Shown here in pieces: positions 37,179 through 45,772 of a stretch of 64,000 nt of DNA. Origin of the DNA: Paenibacillus sp. FSL R10-2782 (GTDB lineage: Bacteria; Bacillota; Bacilli; Paenibacillales; Paenibacillaceae); assembly GCF_038592985.1 (NCBI RefSeq), contig NZ_CP151951.1, positions 859,001 to 923,000 of the forward strand, read 5' to 3'. The number at the start of each line of letters is the position of its first letter. The first letter of the stretch is position 1. A program made the position numbers and the translations under genes. The notes under the pieces are model-generated. The model was not told the origin of the DNA and did not search any database. It worked only from the letters and a program-made list of their open reading frames with translations.

Positions 37179-38168
37179 ATGGATACAAGTTTACTGGTAT
37201 TGGGTATTGTTATTTTTCTTGCTCTGGCATTTGATTTTATTAACGGTTTTCATGATACGGCTAACGCTATCGCAACCTCGGTATCTACCCGTGCGTTGAC
37301 GCCGCGTCGTGCGATTATTATGGCTGCGGTCATGAACTTTCTGGGAGCCATATTGTTTACAGGAGTTGCCAAGACGATTGGTGGCAGTGTCGCTGACCCT
37401 ACCAAGCTTACGAACGGGATTGATATCGTCATTGCGACACTGATCGCAGCGATTATCTGGAATCTGCTCACATGGTGGTTCGGTATTCCTTCATCTTCTT
37501 CCCACGCCTTGATTGGTGCGCTGGCCGGGGCGGTGTATGTAGGTGCGGGATCAGAGAAATTGAACTGGAGCGGCTTCATCGGGATTGTTGAGGGACTTAT
37601 CTTCTCCCCGCTAATTGCTTTTGTAATTGGTTATATTGTAATGATGATTTTAAAATACATCTTTGCTCGTCGCAGTCCGCATACGGTGAACAAAGGTTTT
37701 CGCACGATGCAGGTCATTACGGCAGCGCTTCAATCGTTCACGCACGGTACGAATGATGCCCAAAAGGCAATGGGGATTATCACATTTGCACTCGTTTCGG
37801 CGGGTTATCAGGATCATCTTGAAGTGCCGATGTGGGTTAAAATTTCGGCCGCAACAGCAATGGCGCTCGGTACATCCATTGGGGGCTGGAAGATCATCAA
37901 GACGATGGGCACCAAGATTTTTAAAATCGAGCCGATCAATGGCTTCGCCGCTGATATTTCCGGAGCTTCGGTTATTTTCACAGCCACGCTGCTTCATTTA
38001 CCAGTAAGTACCACTCATGCCATTACTTCGGCTATTTTGGGTGTGGGTTCTGCGAAGCGTTTTTCCGCTGTGCGTTGGTCGCTGGCTGGTCGCATTGTCA
38101 TTACTTGGGTTATTACCATTCCAATTTCTGCTTTACTAGCAGGTTTAATTTTCAAAATTCTTTTCTAG
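37179..38168 (+). CDS. pit: Low-affinity inorganic phosphate transporter (PiT)
   Basis: A 329-residue integral membrane protein of the PiT family. It carries both halves of the family signature: FDFINGFHDTANAIATSVSTRAL near the N-terminus and SFTHGTNDAQKAMGIITFAL in the second half. PiT proteins move metal-phosphate with protons. It forms an operon with the DUF47 gene. A hairpin, AATAAGC...GGCTTATT, follows at 38210-38249. Confidence 0.95.
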   Translation: MDTSLLVLGIVIFLALAFDFINGFHDTANAIATSVSTRALTPRRAIIMAAVMNFLGAILFTGVAKTIGGSVADPTKLTNGIDIVIATLIAAIIWNLLTWWFGIPSSSSHALIGALAGAVYVGAGSEKLNWSGFIGIVEGLIFSPLIAFVIGYIVMMILKYIFARRSPHTVNKGFRTMQVITAALQSFTHGTNDAQKAMGIITFALVSAGYQDHLEVPMWVKISAATAMALGTSIGGWKIIKTMGTKIFKIEPINGFAADISGASVIFTATLLHLPVSTTHAITSAILGVGSAKRFSAVRWSLAGRIVITWVITIPISALLAGLIFKILF

Positions 38169-38209
38169 TTCATCATTATTTCTCAGAAAATAAGTACACA
38201 CTATAGGTA

Positions 38210-38249
38210 CACAATAAGCTTCTTCCGCTTTTTGCGGCAGGGGCTTATT
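38210..38249. terminator. Hairpin after pit, weak terminator
   Basis: ACAATAAGC pairs with GGCTTATTG, and an inner CCGC/GCGG stem encloses a T-rich loop. There is no T-run after it, so it may work with Rho or only protect the mRNA end. Confidence 0.45.
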
Positions 38250-38409
38250 GGCATTACAGGAGCAAAAGACAGGTCCTTTAAACCTTACCCGATCAGACAG
38301 GTCCATGAAACATCTTTCAAAAAATATCTGACATCAAAGTAGTCAATTTTTAATAACTCCTGTAGAATAAACAGAAAACTTTGAACCGTTCAACTGATTG
38401 GAGGTACTT

Positions 38410-39858
38410 ATGCAAAAATCTGGAAAATTAACAGCGCTCATGATTTGTCTGTTTTTTGTGGTTGCCCTGGCTGGTAATTTTGGCGTAGTGGCACATGCAG
38501 AAAACAAAACAAAATATGATATCGGCACGGATACAACGTTCGCGCCTTTTGAGTTTGAAGATGTAGATGGTAAATTTGTTGGAATCGACATGGATCTGCT
38601 CGCGGCTATTGCCAGGGATCAGAATTTTGACTATACCATCAAGCCTCTTGGCTTTAATGCGGCAGTGCAGGCCCTTGAAACGAATCAAGTGGATGGCGTC
38701 ATTGCTGGTATGAGCATCACAGATGAACGTAAGCAAAAATTTGATTTTTCTGAACCGTATTTTGATTCAGGTGTCGTCATGGCGGTCCGTAAGGATAATG
38801 ATACAATTAAGCGCTATGAGGACCTGAAAGGGCAGCGTGTCGCTGTCAAAACGGGAACAGAAGGGTACACGTTCGCGGAGTCCATTAAGTCCAAATATGG
38901 CTTTACTACGGTTCCGTTCGATGATTCCTCTCAAATGTACGATGAAGTTAAAACTGGGAACTCGGTTGCATGTTTTGATGACTATCCCGTACTGGCGTAC
39001 GGAGTGACACAGAATAATGGACTCAAGCTTGTGACCGATAAGGAAAAAGGCGGTTCTTACGGTTTCGCTGTCAATAAAGGCAGAAACCAAGAGCTCATAG
39101 AGAAATTTAATGCAGGGCTTGTGAATCTCCGTAACAGCGGGGAGTATGACAAAATCATGTCCAAGTATCTGGGTGAATCCGGCAAAGGTGCTTCGCCTGT
39201 AGAGCGTGGTCGCTGGGAACTGATTTCTGCCTCCCTGCCTTCGCTGATCAAAGGAATGGGAAATACATTGCTGTATACGCTGGTATCCCTGCTCTTAGCT
39301 TTTGTCCTGGGTCTGGTGTTCGGCTTTATGAAGGTGAGTCACAATAAACTGTTCCGTGGAATTGCAACGGTTTTCGTTGATGTGTTCCGTGGTATTCCGC
39401 TGATTGTACTTGCTTTCTTTATTTACTTTGGTATTCCGCAGGCACTGGATTTTAAAATGCCGCTTTTTGTTGCGGCCGTACTGACGTTGTCTCTGAACGC
39501 GGGAGCTTATGTGACGGAGATCATCAGAGGTGGTATTCAGTCCATTGATCCGGGACAAATGGAAGCGGCTCGTTCGCTTGGTTTGCCATACCGGACGGCT
39601 ATGCTCAAAATCATTTTGCCGCAGGCCGTGAAAATCATGATCCCGTCGTTTATTAATCAGTTGGTTATTACGTTGAAGGATACTTCGATTTTGTCCGTTA
39701 TAGGCTTAGTCGAATTGACCCAATCAGGTAAGATCATTATTGCACGGACGTTCCAATCTTTTGACATTTGGCTGGTGGTTGCGGTGATGTATCTTATCGT
39801 CATTACTGTCCTGACCAAAATTTCCAACCGTCTTGAAGGGAGAGTTCGCCGTGGGTAA
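38410..39858 (+). CDS. Amino-acid ABC transporter: fused binding protein and permease
   Basis: A 482-residue fusion. A signal peptide (about residues 1-32, ending near AHA) is followed by a family 3 binding domain (about 36-265: [50 protein letters not shown]). A HisM-type permease domain occupies about 270-482, with the coupling loop [32 protein letters not shown]. This is the GlnP-like layout in which the receptor is tethered to the channel. ATG 38410 has GGAGGT 4-5 bases before it. The ATPase gene overlaps its end by 8 bases. Confidence 0.94.
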   Translation: MQKSGKLTALMICLFFVVALAGNFGVVAHAENKTKYDIGTDTTFAPFEFEDVDGKFVGIDMDLLAAIARDQNFDYTIKPLGFNAAVQALETNQVDGVIAGMSITDERKQKFDFSEPYFDSGVVMAVRKDNDTIKRYEDLKGQRVAVKTGTEGYTFAESIKSKYGFTTVPFDDSSQMYDEVKTGNSVACFDDYPVLAYGVTQNNGLKLVTDKEKGGSYGFAVNKGRNQELIEKFNAGLVNLRNSGEYDKIMSKYLGESGKGASPVERGRWELISASLPSLIKGMGNTLLYTLVSLLLAFVLGLVFGFMKVSHNKLFRGIATVFVDVFRGIPLIVLAFFIYFGIPQALDFKMPLFVAAVLTLSLNAGAYVTEIIRGGIQSIDPGQMEAARSLGLPYRTAMLKIILPQAVKIMIPSFINQLVITLKDTSILSVIGLVELTQSGKIIIARTFQSFDIWLVVAVMYLIVITVLTKISNRLEGRVRRG

Positions 39859-40579
39859 AATTATCGTCAAGAACCTGAAAAAAAGCTATGGAAATAATGA
39901 AGTACTGAAAGGCATTGATATGCAAGTGCAGGAAGGTGAGGTTGTCTGCGTCATTGGCCCCTCGGGTTCAGGGAAAAGTACGTTTTTACGTTGTATGAAC
40001 ATGCTGGAGGAAATTACGGCAGGAGAGGTCATCGTGGATGACTACAATTTGAGTGACAAGAGCGTGGACATTAACAAGGTCCGTGAAAATATAGGCATGG
40101 TATTTCAGCATTTTAACCTATTTCCGCATATGACGGTGCTCAAGAACATTATGTTCGCGCCGACAGAGCTGGGTAAACAGTCCAAGGCAGATGCCCGGGA
40201 GACGGCCATGAAGCTGCTGGAGCGTGTGGGTTTGTCTGATAAGGCAGATGCCTTGCCAGGCCAGTTGTCCGGCGGTCAGAAGCAGCGCGTGGCGATTGCA
40301 CGCGCGTTGGCCATGAACCCGGATATTATGCTGTTCGACGAGCCAACCTCGGCGCTTGATCCTGAAATGGTCGGAGAAGTGCTTGGCGTTATGAATGATC
40401 TGGCCCGTGAAGGCATGACGATGATGATCGTGACGCATGAGATGGGTTTTGCACGCGAAGTAAGCGACCGTGTCGTGTTCATGGACGGCGGTTACATCGT
40501 GGAGGAAGGTACGCCACAAGAGGTATTCGGTAATCCGCAAAATGAGCGGACGATCAGTTTTTTAGAGAAAGTATTGTAA
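39851..40579 (+). CDS. Amino-acid ABC transporter, ATPase
   Basis: A 242-residue GlnQ-type ATPase. Walker [10 protein letters not shown] is at residues 36-44. The signature [15 protein letters not shown], Walker [15 protein letters not shown] and the switch [11 protein letters not shown] are present. GTG 39851 is chosen because AGGGAGAG stands 6 bases before it; the frame is open to TTG 39833. It overlaps the fused binding protein-permease gene by 8 bases. Closely related to the ATPase at 15515. Confidence 0.95.
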   Translation: MGKIIVKNLKKSYGNNEVLKGIDMQVQEGEVVCVIGPSGSGKSTFLRCMNMLEEITAGEVIVDDYNLSDKSVDINKVRENIGMVFQHFNLFPHMTVLKNIMFAPTELGKQSKADARETAMKLLERVGLSDKADALPGQLSGGQKQRVAIARALAMNPDIMLFDEPTSALDPEMVGEVLGVMNDLAREGMTMMIVTHEMGFAREVSDRVVFMDGGYIVEEGTPQEVFGNPQNERTISFLEKVL

Positions 40580-41006
40580 GTGGGGCAGGGTTTGCGTTGA
40601 ATGTGATATGTGCTCGTTGTAAGACGCTCCGCGTTCCATTTGATCTTACGATCGCTGTTGCCCCCGGATTTCCTGAATAAGCTCATGGCTGGAGAAATCC
40701 GGGGGCAGCTTATGCTTACGATGCGAGCTTTCCTACGGAAAGCTTTCAGGCGAACGCTGACGCTTCTTCAGATTCAAATGTACCGCTGTGCTTGCTGCGC
40801 TGGGGGAATAACGAGGTAAGTATTATATTCTGGTAGTAGATCCATTTTGATTTTTTTACAAAATGAACTAAAGAATACAACGAGTTGAACGAGAACGAAG
40901 TGGGCGCAACAGCGATGGGAAGCACCATCCGACCGCGGAGTGGCACTTCGTGGACGTAGGTGGTTGTTCTTTTATGATATTTATTTTCATAAGTGGAGGG
41001 CTTACT
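40580..41006. other. Gap holding two dyad elements
   Basis: This 427-bp gap contains the third structured repeat (40637-40780). A second region around 40899-40960 has CGAAGTG and CACTTCG as inverted ends with GATGG...CCATC inside. No coding sequence is supported. Confidence 0.6.
40637..40780. repeat. Structured intergenic repeat, copy 3 of 3
   Basis: The outer arms CATTTGAT-CTT and AGATTCAAATG are imperfect. The inner stem is a perfect 14-bp inverted repeat, TGCCCCCGGATTTC at 40659-40672 with its complement at 40694-40707. The shared core CGATCGCTGTTGCC and a downstream GGCGAACGCT segment tie it to copies 1 and 2. Stem bases differ from both other copies but remain paired. Confidence 0.72.
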
Positions 41007-41441
41007 TTGAAGATAAGGACTGCTCATCACGAGGATATTCCGGCTTTGGCATATTTAATGGAGGAATTGGGTTATCCTACATCTATAGAGGAAATGAAAC
41101 AGAGATATGAGCGTATCGCTTCTAATCCTAACTATCATACCCTGGTTGCTGAAATGGAAGGGGAAGTGGTTGGGATGGTGGGGCTACACTATGATATTTT
41201 TTATGAAAGAAATGAAGATTATGCGCGTATCGTTGTTTTTGTGATGGATTCCAAACATCGTAATAAAGGCATCGGCAAGGCGCTAAATCAGGAAGCGGAA
41301 GCTTGGGCAAAAGAAAATGGCTTGGTTGCGATTGCTTTGAACAGCGGTAATCGGAGTGAGCGTCAGGATGCACACCAGTTTTACCGCCGATTAGGATATG
41401 AAGCGACCAGCACAGGCTTTGTGAAATTAATTGAAGCATAG
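41007..41441 (+). CDS. GNAT-family N-acetyltransferase
   Basis: A 144-residue GNAT fold. The acetyl-CoA binding motif is VVFVMDSKHRNKGIGKALNQEAEAWAKENG, and the C-terminal part ends QFYRRLGYEATSTGFVKL. Substrate unknown. The TTG at 41007 is chosen because GTGGAGGG lies 6 bases before it and the protein then starts MKIRTAHHEDIPAL, the normal GNAT beginning. Transcribed alone. Confidence 0.88.
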   Translation: MKIRTAHHEDIPALAYLMEELGYPTSIEEMKQRYERIASNPNYHTLVAEMEGEVVGMVGLHYDIFYERNEDYARIVVFVMDSKHRNKGIGKALNQEAEAWAKENGLVAIALNSGNRSERQDAHQFYRRLGYEATSTGFVKLIEA

Positions 41442-41458
41442 TTATCATTATAAGTTGA

Positions 41459-41476
41459 GGATTTTGCAAAATCCTG
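41459..41476. repeat. Dispersed palindrome, perfect copy
   Basis: AGGATTTTGCAAAATCCT is a perfect 18-bp palindrome 17 bp after the GNAT stop. Near-copies occur at 10043, 11670 and 26678, all intergenic. Confidence 0.7.
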
Positions 41477-41538
41477 AAGTTAGCTTTTTATCAGATAGAG
41501 AGATGGAACATATCGTTTGAGTTGGATTTATATTTGAT

Positions 41539-41586
41539 AAGGATATCTTGGGGGATTGTGATGGCCCGGAGATATCCTTTTCTTTA
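41539..41586 (+). terminator. Intrinsic terminator after the GNAT gene
   Basis: AAGGATATCT (41539-41548) pairs perfectly with its complement at 41570-41579, followed by a T-rich tail. Confidence 0.8.
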
Positions 41587-41704
41587 TTTTGCTGTATGAA
41601 GCATGAATATGAGACTTGAGATTTGTATTTGTATAACGCTGAATAGCTTATATACAATATAAGTAGAATCAATGATAGTAGTGTTAGGCGAGAGGGGGCG
41701 TACG

Positions 41705-42664
41705 GTGATACGTACATTGGTCATAGGCCATGATCATCAGGTGACGGTGGGGCTGCCACTGGAGCAGATCGTCATGGAGGATTATATATGGATGTGGGTG
41801 GATTTTAGCGAGCCTACCGATCATGAATCAGAGCTGCTGACGAGTTATTTTCATTTTCATCCGTTGGCTGTGGAAGATTGTCTGCATGTCCTGCAACGGC
41901 CGAAACTGGACTATTATGAGGATGTGCAGTTTCTGGTAGTACATGCGCTGGATGTAGATACATTGGATGCGGAAGAAGTGGATATGTTCATTAGTAGCCG
42001 TTTTTTGGTGACATACCATCATCATGAACTGGAGGAGCTGGATCAGGCTTGGGAACGGATTGTCCAGCATGCCAATGAACGCAAAATTTGGTCGCGTGGA
42101 CCGTTGGCTGCGGTTTATACAGTGGTGGACAAGCTGGTGGATAACTATTTCCCGAGTTTGTTCATGATTGAGGATGAGCTTGCAGAGCTGGAGAGCCTGG
42201 GCGGGCGTGAATCAGTGGAGGACTTGATGAAGCAGGTGTTTGCTCTGCGAGGCAGGCTGCTCAAGCTGCGCCGTACAATTGTGCCGATGCGGGATTTGAT
42301 GTACAGGGTCCTTAATTCACAGCATGTGCAGGGTAAAGGGGAGCATATGGTCTATTTTACGGATATTTATGACCACCTGCTGAAGCTGACCGACATGCTG
42401 GAGGCCGACCGCGAGATGACAGCCGACCTGAGAGACAGTTATATTTCGCTAAATTCCAACCGTATGAATTCGATCATGAAGACGCTGACTGTCATTACGA
42501 CTGTTTTTATGCCCCTGACGCTGATTGCGGGGATCTATGGTATGAATTTTTCGTATATGCCCGAGCTGGGCTGGAAATATGGTTATTTTGGAGTGCTGTT
42601 CTTTATGTTCATATTAAGTGCAGCGATGGTAATCTGGTTTATGCGTCGAGGCTGGTTCAAATAA
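41705..42664 (+). CDS. corA: CorA-family divalent cation transporter
   Basis: A 319-residue CorA-type magnesium channel: a large cytoplasmic alpha/beta and helical part, then two C-terminal membrane helices. The hallmark GMN is in IYGMNFSYMPELGWKYGY. The preceding helix holds SLNSNRMNSIMKTLTVITTVFMPLTLIAG, and the tail is basic. GTG 41705 has AGAGGGGG 6 bases upstream, whereas ATG 41672 has none. Transport of cobalt or nickel is possible as in relatives. Confidence 0.92.
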   Translation: MIRTLVIGHDHQVTVGLPLEQIVMEDYIWMWVDFSEPTDHESELLTSYFHFHPLAVEDCLHVLQRPKLDYYEDVQFLVVHALDVDTLDAEEVDMFISSRFLVTYHHHELEELDQAWERIVQHANERKIWSRGPLAAVYTVVDKLVDNYFPSLFMIEDELAELESLGGRESVEDLMKQVFALRGRLLKLRRTIVPMRDLMYRVLNSQHVQGKGEHMVYFTDIYDHLLKLTDMLEADREMTADLRDSYISLNSNRMNSIMKTLTVITTVFMPLTLIAGIYGMNFSYMPELGWKYGYFGVLFFMFILSAAMVIWFMRRGWFK

Positions 42665-42670
42665 AATAGC

Positions 42671-43189
42671 TTACTTCCTTTTGCGGTTGCTCTGACGTCT
42701 GCGTGGAGTCGTGGAGCTTTTGCGCTGTGTCTTTTTCCGGCGTGGGCGCGGTGGTGTATATTCATCCAATTCCTGCGCGATTCCCGTTGCAGAATTTTTG
42801 CTCGCAGATTTACCCAATCCTGGGAGAGATCCCATAATCAGCTTCGCCATCGGAGCAAACTGCTGCACGCTGGACATGACCTTTTGTACCTTGCCCAAAG
42901 TAGCGACAATCCCGTCAATGCCGCCCATACGGTCAATGAAGCCTTTAATTTCGTTGAGATTGCTAAGGCTGCCAAGACTGCCAAGCAGGCCTCCTTTGGC
43001 TGAGGCCGGATCAGCCGTGACCACGGCGGCAGATTCTGTAATGCTTGCTGGCGCCTCATAAGGCACGATTCCCGAGGAATCGACTTCCGGAACATTGCTG
43101 TACGTGTCGAGTCCCGGGTATGAAGATGAATTATACGGATCGGAAAGGGAACGCTGTGGCGGCCTCCGATGATAGTAGTTTCCAGGCAT
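42671..43189 (-). CDS. VrrA/YqfQ-like protein, function unknown
   Basis: A 172-residue protein in three parts. The N-terminus is Pro/Arg/Tyr/Ser-rich (MPGNYYHRRPPQRSLSDPY). A central Gly/Leu-rich helical segment (GGLLGSLGSLSNLNEIKGFIDRMGGIDGIVATLGKVQKVMSSVQQFAPMAKLIMGSLPG) resembles YqfQ-like proteins. The C-terminus is strongly basic (PRPRRKKTQRKSSTTPRRRQSNRKRK). The basic tail suggests nucleic acid or spore-coat binding, but this is a guess. It is convergent with corA; the stops are 6 bp apart. Confidence 0.75.
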   Translation of the reverse strand: MPGNYYHRRPPQRSLSDPYNSSSYPGLDTYSNVPEVDSSGIVPYEAPASITESAAVVTADPASAKGGLLGSLGSLSNLNEIKGFIDRMGGIDGIVATLGKVQKVMSSVQQFAPMAKLIMGSLPGLGKSASKNSATGIAQELDEYTPPRPRRKKTQRKSSTTPRRRQSNRKRK

Positions 43190-43353
43190 GAGATCACATT
43201 CCTTTGTAGGTTGATACTCTACTGTATGTTACAAACGCACAGTGGGTTTAGGCGCGTGTCCCGAAATCAGGTATAAAAGCGGATTTGGGCTCTAGCACAG
43301 TACGATTCTGCTGAAAAATAATGCTGTTCTGTGATGCGTGAAATCGTTAACGC

Positions 43354-43383
43354 TTGAAAAACCGACTATTCCTCGGGTACAAT
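43354..43383 (+). promoter_or_regulatory. SigA-type promoter of yerC
   Basis: TTGAAA (43354-43359) and TACAAT (43378-43383) are 18 bp apart, 34 bp upstream of the yerC start codon. Confidence 0.72.
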
Positions 43384-43417
43384 GAGGATAGATCGTAACC
43401 TTGGGAGATGATAATCC

Positions 43418-43708
43418 ATGCAGCTCAAAAAGCTTAATGATAAAAGTATTGATCAATTGTTCGAAGCCATCCTGACTCTAAAAAATTTGGAAGAGTGCTA
43501 TGTATTCTTCGATGATTTGTGCACGATTAATGAAATTCAGTCCCTCTCTCAACGTCTGGAAGTTGCCCGTATGCTGGGTAAAGGTAGTACGTATAACCAG
43601 ATTGAAGCAGAGACGGGTGCCAGTACAGCTACGATTTCACGTGTTAAACGCTGCCTCAACTACGGTAATGACGGGTATAAATTGACACTTGAGCGTCTGG
43701 GACGCTAA
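43418..43708 (+). CDS. yerC: TrpR-like regulator YerC/YecD
   Basis: A 96-residue TrpR-superfamily DNA-binding protein: LFEAILTLKNLEECYVFFDDLCTINEIQSLSQRLEVARMLGKGSTYNQIEAETGASTATISRVKRCLNYGNDGY matches YerC. The helix-turn-helix is YNQIEAETGASTATISRVKR (about residues 60-79). Its targets are not well known. The stop overlaps the next gene start (TAATG), an unusual pairing with a CbiX-type gene. Confidence 0.92.
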   Translation: MQLKKLNDKSIDQLFEAILTLKNLEECYVFFDDLCTINEIQSLSQRLEVARMLGKGSTYNQIEAETGASTATISRVKRCLNYGNDGYKLTLERLGR

Positions 43709-44481
43709 TGCGAAGCCCTGGGGTACTGGTCATTAGCCATGGCTCAAGGGAGTCGTATTGGGTGGAACAGGTGGATCAGGCGGCCGCAAAGCTCCATTTG
43801 CCGAAGGACATGCCGTTAGAGATTTCATTTTTGGAAACGGTTAAAGGAAGATTGATCCAGGATGGTATTGACCGTTTGGAATCCCTGGGTGTGACAGATT
43901 TGCTGGTTGTGCCCTTGTTTATGTCGTCCGGCAGCACGCATGTAGATGAGATCAGTTATGCGCTGGGAGTCAAGGATACGCCAGACAAAGAAACGGATTT
44001 GAAGCCTTTTCGGATCAAGGCGTGTGTGCATTTTGGCAGTCCGCTGGATGACGGAGAAGATGTGGCTCACATGGTGTGGGACAAGGTTAGCCCATTGTCG
44101 GTCAACCCTGCGAGAGAGACTATTTTGCTCGTGGGACATGGCAGTGTGCATGATGGCTTTTTTCAGCGCTGGGAGCGAGGGATTTCTTCGTTAGCCCGTA
44201 CGGTGCAAAGGGTGAGTAGGATCGCTACGGACTACGCCTTGCTGAATCCTGAGAGTGTATATGATAAGGTAGCGTACTGGAAGCGGGAGCGGGGTCATGA
44301 TGTTATTGTGGCGCCGCTTTTTTTAAGCTCGGGATATTTTACAAGTCATATCATTCCTGGACGATTACAGGGGCTTGAATACCGTTATTCGGGAGATCCT
44401 CTGCTGCCGCATCCCCTGCTCACAAGCTGGATGAACGGGCAAATTCATGAACTGCTGCAAAGAATGCACAAGCAAGATTGA
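43708..44481 (+). CDS. CbiX-type sirohydrochlorin chelatase-like protein
   Basis: A 257-residue protein with two CbiX/SirB-like halves: GVLVISHGSRESYWVEQVDQ...LESLGVTDLLVVPLFMSSGSTHVDEI and TILLVGHGSVHDGFFQRWERG...HDVIVAPLFLSSGYFTSHIIPG. The two His-Gly motifs supply metal ligands. Such chelatases insert cobalt, nickel or iron into sirohydrochlorin. No sirohaem or cobalamin genes are nearby, so the substrate is open. It is translationally coupled to yerC. Confidence 0.85.
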   Translation: MRSPGVLVISHGSRESYWVEQVDQAAAKLHLPKDMPLEISFLETVKGRLIQDGIDRLESLGVTDLLVVPLFMSSGSTHVDEISYALGVKDTPDKETDLKPFRIKACVHFGSPLDDGEDVAHMVWDKVSPLSVNPARETILLVGHGSVHDGFFQRWERGISSLARTVQRVSRIATDYALLNPESVYDKVAYWKRERGHDVIVAPLFLSSGYFTSHIIPGRLQGLEYRYSGDPLLPHPLLTSWMNGQIHELLQRMHKQD

Positions 44482-44666
44482 GCAACAGGGCGCTTGGTTC
44501 AGCTACAGCTTTATCATAGCTTGAAATTCCCGTATTTAGGTAAGCGCAGGCTTCTTTGATTGTAAAAGAGGCCTTTTTCCAGTATGATGATATTTTGTAC
44601 AGGGTGAATGTAATGAATGAGAATATAAACATAAATATCATTAAATATACGGGTGGCGTATCGGGA

Positions 44667-45548
44667 ATGAAAAGTGCTAGATTAATCTACAATCCGACCT
44701 CCGGACGTGAGGAAATGAAGCGTCGCCTTGCTGATATTTTGCAGCGTCTGGATGAAGGCGGTATTGAAGCCTCTTGCCATGCAACTACGGGCGAAGGGGA
44801 TGCAACTCGTGCGACAGCTCAAGCCATTGAGCGCGGGTATGATATGATCATCGCCGCAGGTGGGGATGGTACATTGTACGAAGTGATTAACGGGATGGCC
44901 GAAAAGGAAAACCGTCCGCCCTTGGGCGTGTTCCCGCTAGGGACGACAAATGATTTTGCCAGAGCTTTGGGCATACCGAGGCAGTGGGAGGATTATTGTG
45001 ATCTGGTTATTCGCCAAAATCCGAAGCCACTGGATATCGGTAAGGCTAATGATCGGTATTTTATTAACATCGCCGGCGGCGGTACTTTGACTGAACTTAC
45101 GTATGAAGTGCCGAGCAAGCTGAAAACGATGATTGGACAGCTGGCTTATTATTTTAAGGGTGTGGAGAAAATGGTCAGCCTTGCCCCGCAAGAATTGATT
45201 ATCAAGGCATCGGGTCAGGAAGTGATACACGACGAGTTCATGCTTTTCCTGATTGCTAATACGAACTCGGTGGGCGGATTTGAAAAGCTGGCGCCCGGCG
45301 CGACCATTGATGATGGGCTACTTGATGTGATCGCTGTGCGCAAATGTAATCTTGCGGAAATGATTCGGCTCGTGACACTCGCGCTGCGTGGTGAGCACTT
45401 GCAGGACAAGAAAATCGTTTATTTTAAAACAGATTACATGGAAGTAACCTCGCCCGGCTATGTCCAGCTTAATCTGGATGGCGAACTGGGTGGAACCTTG
45501 CCAGCAACCTTCCGCAATTTACCGCAGCATTTGAATGTTTTTCGGTAA
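44667..45548 (+). CDS. dagK: Diacylglycerol kinase (soluble, DagK type)
   Basis: A 293-residue lipid kinase that returns diacylglycerol to phosphatidate. It has the DAGK catalytic glycine motif IIAAGGDGTLYEVINGMAE and the substrate-loop PLGTTNDFARALGIP, then the C-terminal DGLLDVIAVRKCNLAEMIRL. ATG 44667 gives the known DagK N-terminus MKxARLIYNPTSGRE. An upstream ATG at 44613 with AGGGTGA before it would add 18 residues and cannot be excluded. Relatives often lie next to rlmCD, as here. Confidence 0.94.
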   Translation: MKSARLIYNPTSGREEMKRRLADILQRLDEGGIEASCHATTGEGDATRATAQAIERGYDMIIAAGGDGTLYEVINGMAEKENRPPLGVFPLGTTNDFARALGIPRQWEDYCDLVIRQNPKPLDIGKANDRYFINIAGGGTLTELTYEVPSKLKTMIGQLAYYFKGVEKMVSLAPQELIIKASGQEVIHDEFMLFLIANTNSVGGFEKLAPGATIDDGLLDVIAVRKCNLAEMIRLVTLALRGEHLQDKKIVYFKTDYMEVTSPGYVQLNLDGELGGTLPATFRNLPQHLNVFR

Positions 45549-45620
45549 GGAATGACGATGCAGTACAGTATATGGAATGTAGAGCTGGAAGTTATTTTTC
45601 GCTGTGACGATATCGGTTCT

Positions 45621-45652
45621 TGCCGTTCTCCGTGGGGAGTAACGGCATTTTC
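45621..45652 (+). terminator. Intrinsic terminator after dagK
   Basis: TGCCGTT-CTCC pairs with GGAG-AACGGCA (one bulge) around GTG, followed by a short T-run. Confidence 0.7.
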
Positions 45653-45772
45653 GAGTTCACGGTACTGGCATTAATGAGTTGAGCGATGACCGCGTGATTA
45701 GATATGAGGCTGTATGCCGATCATGAGCATAAACAGGTTTGAAAAGATTATCAGAAAGAAGTGACATCTATA

